A DNA stretch of 12,908 nt, taken from an uncultured Erysipelotrichaceae bacterium. Its GTDB lineage: Bacteria > Bacillota_I > Bacilli_A > RF39 > UBA660. Below, piece by piece: positions 1 to 5,405 of the stretch; the first letter of the stretch is position 1, and the number at the start of each line of letters is the position of its first letter. The DNA is taken from contig CATOOY010000034.1 of assembly GCA_951801995.1 (NCBI GenBank), positions 1-12,908 on the forward strand. The letters run 5' to 3'. A program made the translations under genes and the position numbers. The notes below the pieces were generated by a model. The model did not search any database and was not told the DNA's origin. It saw nothing but the letters and a program-made list of their open reading frames with translations.

Positions 1-240
1 AATTCCACCTACAATAAGACCAACAACTTTATCACCCATCATCGCAAATACATCTGTAGCATTATCAATAACACTAAATAATCCTTCTAAACGATTTACC
101 TTATCACTCACATCATTTACAACTCGGTCTACTTTCCCTAAAAGAGCAAGTGATCTAATAAGAAAAATAATTAAGACAATTAATAATATGATAAGTAGTA
201 TATAAATTATGATAGGAAGTGTTTGTTCTAAACAATTCAT
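1..240 (-). CDS. Membrane-anchored coiled-coil protein, DUF948/YtxG-like (3' end missing)
   Basis: The first 80 codons are present and the gene continues past the window edge. Residues about 9-30 form one strongly hydrophobic membrane segment with a short polar N-terminus. A stretch with regularly spaced hydrophobic residues follows (KVDRVVNDVSDKVNRLEGL), suggesting an extended or coiled-coil helix of the DUF948 type, as in Bacillus YtxG. The ATG overlaps the stop of the upstream gene as ATGA, and a Shine-Dalgarno AAGGGTGAT lies about 6 bases before it, so the two genes are probably translationally coupled. DUF948 proteins have no firmly established biochemical role; general-stress and envelope links have been suggested. 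The family call rests on topology and pattern only and is tentative; that it is a coding, membrane-anchored protein is much surer. Confidence 0.7.
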   Translation of the reverse strand, partial: MNCLEQTLPIIIYILLIILLIVLIIFLIRSLALLGKVDRVVNDVSDKVNRLEGLFSVIDNATDVFAMMGDKVVGLIVGGI

Positions 241-1070
241 GATCTATCACCCTTCTCATACATAGAATCAATTAAGTTAAATAAATCTGTTTCTGCCTTT
301 TCATCTACATTTTTCTCTAATTCTTGTTTTACCATATTTTCTTCTGTATTAGCACTTCTTGTTTCATAAGGTGGTGTAAGAAAATCATCTTCAAACATAC
401 TAAGGTCATCAAACATATCTGTTTCTTCTCGAAATACAGCAGGTTTATCATAAGCTGTATCGTTTAATAAACCACTTTCCAAATCATCTTCTAAAGTACC
501 ATAGGCTTTTTTACGAAGATCATCAATTGTCATTTCCTTGTGTGATCTACTAGACGATGTTTTATTGATTTTATTAGTAATATCTTCCTTTTTGTAATTT
601 TTATCAAGTACACCATAAATAGGAGATATAATAGGAGTAGGTTTAAATTTTTTAGAAGTATCCTCTTTTTTTATTTCTTTTTTCTTTCCACCATAAGGTT
701 CTACTTTTCTTTCTTCCTTCTTTTCAACTTTTTTATCCAATGTATCAAAGTCATCATCATCAAAAAATACTGGAAAAGTAAACTTTTCTTCTTCCTTAGG
801 TTTAGAAAGAACCTCTTCCCTTCTAGGCGAAGTAGTATTCTCTCTAGTTCTAGTAGGAGAAACATCTTTTTTAGAAGGACGTATTTCCCTATTTTCTACA
901 ATTCTATCAACCTTAGGAGTAGGTTTTTCTTCTTTTTCTTTTATCGTTTTTCTTTCTCTTTCAATAGGAGAAGGTATTTCTACACTAATCATTTCTTTTT
1001 TCACTGGTTCGTCTATTTCTTCTTCTATTTCTTCTGTAAACATATTTTTAAATTTATTGAGTATTCCCAT
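237..1070 (-). CDS. Charged disordered protein with N-terminal amphipathic helix and an ISPIYG motif; function unknown
   Basis: This 277-residue product is rich in Lys, Glu, Asp, Ser and Pro, has no signal peptide or membrane segment, and looks mostly disordered. Four islands look conserved-like: an N-terminal amphipathic segment (MGILNKFKNMF) followed by an acidic run, reminiscent of the membrane-binding start of SepF; FPVFFDDDDFD at about 99-109; FKPTPIISPIYGVLDKNY at about 142-159; and MTIDDLRKKAYGTLEDD at about 180-196. No SepF core domain is present. An open GTG lies nine bases upstream at 1079, but it sits inside the Shine-Dalgarno AGAGGTGA, so the ATG at 1070 is chosen. That ribosome site overlaps the stop of the lipoprotein gene, and the gene's own stop overlaps the next start. 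I do not recognise a function. An adaptor or scaffold at the membrane is inference only. Confidence 0.85.
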   Translation of the reverse strand: MGILNKFKNMFTEEIEEEIDEPVKKEMISVEIPSPIERERKTIKEKEEKPTPKVDRIVENREIRPSKKDVSPTRTRENTTSPRREEVLSKPKEEEKFTFPVFFDDDDFDTLDKKVEKKEERKVEPYGGKKKEIKKEDTSKKFKPTPIISPIYGVLDKNYKKEDITNKINKTSSSRSHKEMTIDDLRKKAYGTLEDDLESGLLNDTAYDKPAVFREETDMFDDLSMFEDDFLTPPYETRSANTEENMVKQELEKNVDEKAETDLFNLIDSMYEKGDRS

Positions 1071-1081
1071 AAAATTCACCT

Positions 1082-1690
1082 CTATTTTTCTTTACCATCT
1101 ACATATTCTAGAAAGTAATTACTTTGTTCTTTAGTAGTAAATGTATCATATTTTTCTTCTTTATTGGTAAAATAATCTTTGTTTAACATCAATTTTATTA
1201 TTTTATAATTAAATTTTACGGTAGATAAAATATAAGAAGAATTTAAAATGATATTATTGATTTCTCTTTTAGGGGCTATCGCTTCTATTCTTGCATAATT
1301 ATAAGTAAAAGAAATATGATAGCTATCTTTTCCTACTTTATGAATTTCTATATATCCTTCTTTCCCTTTATTTTTAATTTTTTTAGAATAATAAGCATCT
1401 TTATTTTCTTTATAATTTACCTTTTTTTCATGATAATAACTAATTGCATCTACATAAAGATAATAATAAGTACCATTCGAATATAGTTTTTCATTAAGTT
1501 CATCTGTGTCAATATAAGTAACACCTCTAGGAACATAATATCTATATCCTCTCCCTATATGGTTATAAAGTGTATTTTCTTTTGACAAAACAACATGAAT
1601 GATGTTATCTATACTACTAGTATCTATTCTAACAATAGTACAACCAGTTGCAAATACTACTAGAAATAGAATTGTTAAGATTTTTTTCAT
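1082..1690 (-). CDS. Predicted lipoprotein of unknown function
   Basis: The product has 202 residues. It begins with a lysine-led hydrophobic signal ending in ATGC, giving a type II signal peptide with Cys17 as the predicted lipidated residue. The -3 position is Ala rather than the usual Leu. The mature part is rich in Tyr, Lys, Asn and Ile, with alternating polar and hydrophobic stretches that suggest beta structure. I recognise no catalytic motif or named domain. It is the first gene of a three-gene unit read leftward: its TAG lies 11 bases before the ATG of the next gene and within that gene's ribosome site. An extended -10 promoter lies just upstream, after a very short leader containing GGTGAG. 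It should be anchored on the outer face of the membrane. Its position with two other envelope-associated genes suggests a shared role that cannot be named from sequence. Confidence 0.85.
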   Translation of the reverse strand: MKKILTILFLVVFATGCTIVRIDTSSIDNIIHVVLSKENTLYNHIGRGYRYYVPRGVTYIDTDELNEKLYSNGTYYYLYVDAISYYHEKKVNYKENKDAYYSKKIKNKGKEGYIEIHKVGKDSYHISFTYNYARIEAIAPKREINNIILNSSYILSTVKFNYKIIKLMLNKDYFTNKEEKYDTFTTKEQSNYFLEYVDGKEK

Positions 1691-1711
1691 AACTCACCAC
1701 TCTTACTATAA

Positions 1712-1738
1712 ATTATACCAAACTTTTTATAAAAACAA
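1712..1738 (-). promoter_or_regulatory. Extended -10 sigma-A promoter for the lipoprotein operon
   Basis: On the minus strand, TGGTATAAT (extended -10, hexamer at 1717-1712) stands 22 bases before the ATG. A weak -35, TTGTTT at 1738-1733, has a short 15-base spacer. The TGn extension may compensate for the poor -35. Transcription would start near 1705, leaving a leader of about 15 bases that holds the ribosome site. Read-through from trmB is also possible because no terminator is visible between them. Confidence 0.6.
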
Positions 1739-1775
1739 AAATTTTTAAAAACTAGACTGTAAACTAATGTAAAAA

Positions 1776-2408
1776 CTATTGTTTATGCACTTCTATTTGA
1801 TAAATAGGATACCCTTTTTTATGAAATTTTTCCTCATATTCTGTAGGTATATTAGAAGAAAGATTCTCTTCATACAAATTTAAACAAATAGAATCTATTT
1901 GATATCCATAATCTGTAAAACTTTTAACAGAAAACTCAAAAAATTTACGATTATCTGTTTTTAAAATAATTCTCTTTGTATTTTGAAAAATAGTATCATA
2001 TTTTTTTAAAAAGAAAGAACTTGTAAGTCGTCTTTTACTATGACGCTCTTTAGGCCAAGGATCCGAAAAATTTAAATAAAGTAAATCAATTTCATGATCA
2101 AATAAAGTATCTATCATATTTGCATCTATACAAAATAGTTTAACATTTTCTAAAGGTTCCATTTCTAATTTATCTAAAGCCCTTATCAATACACTATCAT
2201 ATTTTTCAATTCCAATATAATTAATATCTCCATTTCTTTTAGCGTTTTCAAAAAGAAATTTTCCCTTTCCCATACCAATTTCTAAATGAATAGGTTGTTT
2301 TTTAGGGAAAAAAGACTGCATCTTACTTCTATACTTTTGTGGGTCTTGCACTACATAGGATGAGGATTCCACCCTTAAGGAAGCACCTTTTACATGTTTT
2401 AGCCTCAT
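1776..2408 (-). CDS. trmB: tRNA (guanine-N7-)-methyltransferase TrmB
   Basis: TrmB uses S-adenosylmethionine to methylate N7 of G46 in the variable loop of tRNAs. The 210-residue product carries the family signatures in order: MRLK at the start, the SAM-binding loop LEIGMGKG (about 42-49), IGIEKY (about 65-70), the hallmark SDPWPKERHSKRRLT (about 116-130), KTDN (about 150-153) and the C-terminal TEYEEKF (about 189-195). Length is normal for a bacterial TrmB. A GTG at 2417 would add three residues but lies on the Shine-Dalgarno GGTGAT, so the ATG at 2408, which begins the expected MRLK, is preferred. It has its own strong sigma-A promoter. In Bacillus, trmB lies in the general neighbourhood of ytxG, so the genes to its left may reflect an old gene order; this is from memory. 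Identity is secure. Confidence 0.96.
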   Translation of the reverse strand: MRLKHVKGASLRVESSSYVVQDPQKYRSKMQSFFPKKQPIHLEIGMGKGKFLFENAKRNGDINYIGIEKYDSVLIRALDKLEMEPLENVKLFCIDANMIDTLFDHEIDLLYLNFSDPWPKERHSKRRLTSSFFLKKYDTIFQNTKRIILKTDNRKFFEFSVKSFTDYGYQIDSICLNLYEENLSSNIPTEYEEKFHKKGYPIYQIEVHKQ

Positions 2409-2424
2409 CTTTATCACCAGTATT

Positions 2425-2454
2425 ATTATACCACATCTCTTCTTTTTATTTCAA
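2425..2454 (-). promoter_or_regulatory. Sigma-A promoter of trmB
   Basis: On the minus strand, TTGAAA at 2454-2449 and an extended -10 TGGTATAAT (hexamer at 2430-2425) are separated by 18 bases. The -10 ends 16 bases before the trmB ATG, so the leader is very short and contains only the GGTGAT ribosome site. This is among the best vegetative promoters in the window. Confidence 0.75.
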
Positions 2455-2468
2455 GTAAATTCCATAAA

Positions 2469-2489
2469 GCAAAAAATGACACTTTTTGC
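2469..2489. repeat. Inverted repeat GCAAAAA / TTTTTGC between trmB and the small Asn/Met-rich gene
   Basis: Two perfect 7-base arms (2469-2475 and 2483-2489) flank a 7-base spacer ATGACAC. No gene ends nearby on either strand, so it is unlikely to be a terminator. It lies just upstream of the trmB -35 and covers the -35 zone of the rightward gene, so it could be a regulator-binding site. With only two G:C pairs per arm, chance in AT-rich DNA is a real alternative. Confidence 0.35.
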
Positions 2490-2507
2490 ATTTTTAAACA
2501 TATACTT
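2479..2507 (+). promoter_or_regulatory. Possible mother-cell (sigma-K or sigma-E) promoter for the small Asn/Met-rich gene
   Basis: CATATACTT at 2499-2507 matches the sigma-K -10 pattern CATAnnnTA in all but the last position, and the sigma-E pattern CATAnnnT exactly. ACAC at 2479-2482 gives the AC -35 element of sigma-K with a 16-18 base spacer. A start near 2513 would place the AAGGAG ribosome site right at the transcript head. The overlapping TATACT could instead be a vegetative -10, but no good -35 is found at 16-18 bases. The assignment is tentative. Confidence 0.35.
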
Positions 2508-2530
2508 TATTAGAGTAAGGAGAATGCACA

Positions 2531-2803
2531 ATGAAAAAAGATAGAAATTGTATGATGAATAATCCATATATGCAAAATATGAATATGGGAATGCCTATGA
2601 ATATGGGTTATATGCCAAATCCAAATATGCCAAATCCAAATATGAATAATTTTGGAAATATAGAAAATAGCATAGAAGCAAATCTAAATAATATGCAAGG
2701 ACAAATCAATATGCTAGATAAACGTATAAGTAAATTAGAAAATATGGTTATGACTAAAGATAACTATACAAATTACAACAATTCTAATTATCATATCATG
2801 TAA
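2531..2803 (+). CDS. Small Asn/Met/Pro-rich protein with C-terminal coiled coil; possible spore-coat-type protein
   Basis: The 90-residue product has two parts. Residues about 8-45 are a low-complexity region of Asn, Met, Pro, Gly and Tyr with short repeats (NMGMPMNMG; MPNPNMPNPN). Residues about 44-73 form an amphipathic helix with heptad-like spacing ending in LDKRISKLENMV, likely an oligomerising coil. A Tyr/Asn-rich tail follows. There is no signal peptide or membrane segment. The ATG has a good Shine-Dalgarno AAGGAGA seven bases upstream. It is transcribed alone, divergent from trmB, and ends at a strong terminator. Biased small proteins with a short coil are common among spore coat and crust proteins of Bacilli, and the upstream sequence has a sporulation-like -10. 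The coat assignment is inference; I recognise no named family. Confidence 0.8.
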   Translation: MKKDRNCMMNNPYMQNMNMGMPMNMGYMPNPNMPNPNMNNFGNIENSIEANLNNMQGQINMLDKRISKLENMVMTKDNYTNYNNSNYHIM

Positions 2804-2829
2804 AAAAGTATGCAACAAAGCATACTTTT
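2804..2829. terminator. Bidirectional rho-independent terminator
   Basis: A perfect 10-bp stem, AAAAGTATGC (2804-2813) with GCATACTTTT (2820-2829), encloses a 6-base loop. It begins right after the TAA of the small Asn/Met-rich gene and lies 8 bases past the stop of the convergent DUF2207 gene. T-rich tails follow on both strands (TTTTCATTT rightward, TTTTTTA leftward), so it should stop transcripts from both sides. Confidence 0.9.
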
Positions 2830-2837
2830 CATTTGGT

Positions 2838-4724
2838 TTAGAATCGACCTCCGCCACCTCCTCCACCAAAAGAACCACCACCTGAAGAGAATCCTCCACC
2901 AAATCCTCCACTAGAAGAATTAGAAGAAGACGCAATATTTTGAGCAGTAATAGCAGAAGAATGTGCAGAAACAACATCATGACTAATAATAGAATTTAAA
3001 TAAAGCATATCTATAAAGAAATTATCATTTCCATAATAAATAGAAGAACTATCTAAATTATACTCATTTATTTTAATTTTCATTTGTTTTGATAATTTTT
3101 TAGCAACCCCAAAAGTAACAGCATATACCATATATTTTTCCCAAAGTTCAATTTGAGGAAGTTCTCTTTTTTCAAAATTACCAAAATCATTCATGAAGTT
3201 TTTAAGTCCCAACCATTTATGATATTCTTCATTTCCAGTAACTGTTCTTTTATGAGAAGAACTAATATAAAGAAAGAAAATACCATCAATAATAAGAGTA
3301 ATTATATTGATAAAAAGAAACATAGTAAAAGACATTGTATAAATTAAAAGAGCAGCACCCATAAAAGCATATACATAAGCATACAATTTCATCTTACCTG
3401 GTTTTACAAAAAAATTATATTTAGAAGCCTCACTGGAAGCCGAAAAAAGCCACTTATTAAATAAGTCTAAAAAATGGACATGCCCAGAAGAAGCCTGTTT
3501 TTTAAATTCCTTCATTGAAATTTTACTGTTTCCATCAAAAATAAATGCAATAGCTTTTTCTTCTGAAGGAGTAAGAACTACATTATTATCAAGTAAAATA
3601 AGTCTATAGTCTTTTTCTAATTTTTCATATGCAATTTTCTTTTTATAAATCATATTTAAAATAGAAGCAGACAAATCATTCGCATCTATTTTATGATGCA
3701 TTAAATAGCCAACAATTTCTGGCGCTAAATCACTTGGAAAATCCCTAAAATATTTTCCACGAAATGTAGATTTATACTCTTTATCAAATTTAAGATAATA
3801 GAAAATGGCAAATAGAATAGCTCCTATAACCCAAAGAATAATGCCAAAAGTTACAATATAAGACATTCTTTTTTTATCAGCCATTGCTTTTCTTGCTGCT
3901 TCTCTTTGTAAATTAGCATCTTTTGCCATTGTTCCTTCATACTTCAATATTTTATCAAGAGCTGACATATTCGTTTTTTTAGTAGCCAATGGAACGATAA
4001 ATGTATCAAAAACAATTCTTGTATCAACGGGTTGATAAGCAGGAAGACCATTTACTTCCAATAAAACACCTGTTTTACCTTGTAAAGTAATATTTCCTGT
4101 TAAAGGACCATGCGCAAAAGCCCTTAATTCATTTTGATTATTTGGCAAATGAATAAATACTTTAAAATCTTTAATAGATTCTTGCATCTCTGTAGAAAAA
4201 ATAGTCCAACCAAATTCTGCTACATCATCATGTAAAATAACCATATCAGTAAGTACATATTTCAAGTAAAAACCCATTTTTTTATCAGGATTAAATATTT
4301 TAATAAAATCAGTAGATGTTGTATATACTCCAAAATCACCTGTTACAGCAGAAGGAACATTTTGAAATAAAGAAACATTTTGCCGAATTTGATTAAATGT
4401 ATTCTCCAAATTACCAAATGATATTTTTTGTAAAGGAACACCACCAACTTCTAGTAATTCCATTCCTGTTCCATTATAAATGGTACTACCACCAAAATCC
4501 TCATCCACTCCAGTAAAAGTCCTTAAACCATAGTTAGCAGGATGAATGGTTCTACCAAAGCCATTATAAGAACCATTCATTTCAAAAAATTCTTCAATAA
4601 TAAGGTTCCCATTCTCATTTACATTTACATTCATATAAAATCTCTCTAATCCATAATTTTCTGCTTTTACAGAAAAAGGGAAAAGACATATTATGAGAAA
4701 AAAGAAAAAATAATGTTTTTTCAT
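2838..4724 (-). CDS. DUF2207 family membrane protein with Gly-rich tail
   Basis: The 628-residue product begins with a signal peptide (MKKHYFFFFLIICLFPFSVKA, cleavage near residue 21). An outside domain of about 265 residues follows, with the DUF2207 opening (YMNVNVNENGNLIIEEFF). One membrane segment is at about 288-311, then a cytoplasmic part (FRDFPSDLAPEIVGYLMH), two more membrane segments at about 446-487, a soluble part (LPQIELWEKYMVYAVTFGVAKKL) and a Gly/Ser tail ending in GGGGGGGRF. This order is typical of DUF2207 proteins, which often occur next to lemA as here. The biochemical role is unknown; an envelope function with LemA is implied by the pairing. A GTG at 4733 would add three residues but overlaps the AAGGAG ribosome site, so the ATG at 4724 is chosen. 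An attenuator-like hairpin precedes it. Confidence 0.93.
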   Translation of the reverse strand: MKKHYFFFFLIICLFPFSVKAENYGLERFYMNVNVNENGNLIIEEFFEMNGSYNGFGRTIHPANYGLRTFTGVDEDFGGSTIYNGTGMELLEVGGVPLQKISFGNLENTFNQIRQNVSLFQNVPSAVTGDFGVYTTSTDFIKIFNPDKKMGFYLKYVLTDMVILHDDVAEFGWTIFSTEMQESIKDFKVFIHLPNNQNELRAFAHGPLTGNITLQGKTGVLLEVNGLPAYQPVDTRIVFDTFIVPLATKKTNMSALDKILKYEGTMAKDANLQREAARKAMADKKRMSYIVTFGIILWVIGAILFAIFYYLKFDKEYKSTFRGKYFRDFPSDLAPEIVGYLMHHKIDANDLSASILNMIYKKKIAYEKLEKDYRLILLDNNVVLTPSEEKAIAFIFDGNSKISMKEFKKQASSGHVHFLDLFNKWLFSASSEASKYNFFVKPGKMKLYAYVYAFMGAALLIYTMSFTMFLFINIITLIIDGIFFLYISSSHKRTVTGNEEYHKWLGLKNFMNDFGNFEKRELPQIELWEKYMVYAVTFGVAKKLSKQMKIKINEYNLDSSSIYYGNDNFFIDMLYLNSIISHDVVSAHSSAITAQNIASSSNSSSGGFGGGFSSGGGSFGGGGGGGRF

Positions 4725-4737
4725 TTTATACACTCCT

Positions 4738-4763
4738 TAAAAAAGATCTACAAACGTAGATCT
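4738..4763 (-). terminator. Attenuator-like hairpin between lemA and the DUF2207 gene
   Basis: An exact 8-bp stem, AGATCTAC (4744-4751) with GTAGATCT (4756-4763), encloses a 4-base loop. On the minus strand it is followed by a run of six T that abuts the AAGGAG ribosome site of the DUF2207 gene. The stem starts inside the lemA stop codon. The shape is that of a modest rho-independent terminator inside an operon, likely partial, since no new promoter is seen between the two genes. An RNA-stability role is the alternative. Confidence 0.65.
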
Positions 4764-5325
4764 AAAATTGAACCTTAGGAACTTCTTTTTCTTTTTCGTT
4801 TGCTTCAAAAAATTCTTCTGGTTTAAATCTAAACATAGAAGCCACTATATTGGATGGAAACATTTCCAATTTATTTTTATAATGAAGTACAGCATCATTA
4901 TAGAATTGTCTTGCATAAGCAATCTTATCTTCAGTATCTTTTAAATTATTTTGTAAATCCATAAAATTTATATTTGCTTTTAAATCAGGATAAGCTTCTG
5001 TAAGAGCAAAAAGTCTACTAAGTGCTCCTGTAAGTTCTCCATTTGCTTCCATTTCTTCTTTAGGTGTACTAGCAGATACAACTTTATTTCTAGCATCAAT
5101 AACAGCAGATAAAGTATCTTTCTCATGAGATGCATACCCTTTTACAGTTTCCACTAAATTAGGAATTAAATCCGTTCTTCTTTTTAGTAAGACATCGATT
5201 TGAGACCACTGATCTTTTACCATATTTCTAAGTCTTACAAGTCCATTATAAGTTGTCATAATAAATAAAAGACCTAGAACTAAAATTACACCAATAACAA
5301 TAAGAACAATTGTAAGTGTGCTCAT
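4762..5325 (-). CDS. LemA family membrane protein
   Basis: The 187-residue product has a short outside N-terminus, one membrane helix at about 4-25 and a cytoplasmic helical-bundle domain. The family signature is clear: YNGLVRLRNMVKDQWSQIDV, then LLKRRTDLIPNLVETVKGYA at about 47-66, EKDTLSAVIDARNKV, and a C-terminal part containing ARQFYNDAVLHYKNKLEMFP. Length matches the family (about 180-200 residues). The start is firm: AGGAGG stands seven bases before the ATG. LemA proteins are widespread, but their molecular role is unsettled; pairing with a DUF2207 protein is common and suggests the two act together at the membrane. It is the first gene of a two-gene operon with its own sigma-A promoter. 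Confidence 0.95.
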   Translation of the reverse strand: MSTLTIVLIVIGVILVLGLLFIMTTYNGLVRLRNMVKDQWSQIDVLLKRRTDLIPNLVETVKGYASHEKDTLSAVIDARNKVVSASTPKEEMEANGELTGALSRLFALTEAYPDLKANINFMDLQNNLKDTEDKIAYARQFYNDAVLHYKNKLEMFPSNIVASMFRFKPEEFFEANEKEKEVPKVQF

Positions 5326-5345
5326 CTTATCTACCTCCTATTATT

Positions 5346-5374
5346 ATTATAATATGTTTTAAAAAGAAAAGCAA
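5346..5374 (-). promoter_or_regulatory. Sigma-A promoter of the lemA-DUF2207 operon
   Basis: On the minus strand, TTGCTT at 5374-5369 and TATAAT at 5351-5346 are separated by 17 bases. The -10 ends 20 bases before the lemA ATG, leaving a short leader with the strong AGGAGG site. Confidence 0.75.
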
Positions 5375-5405
5375 AACATTTTTCAAAAAAGAATTCTCTA
5401 ATCAA

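Noticed and set aside
1739..1775. Terminator after trmB
   Set aside because: Only T-runs and a simple AAAAATTTTT palindrome are present; no stem with a loop and GC content could be drawn.
2735..2980. Open frame of 81 codons on the minus strand over the end of the DUF2207 gene and the terminator
   Set aside because: It is a shadow of the Gly/Ser-rich coding sequence in another frame, runs through the bidirectional terminator into a convergent gene, and its Leu-rich product is an artefact of repeats.
3153..3347. 64-codon plus-strand open frame inside the DUF2207 gene
   Set aside because: It lies fully antisense to a well-supported gene, with no ribosome site and no recognisable protein features.
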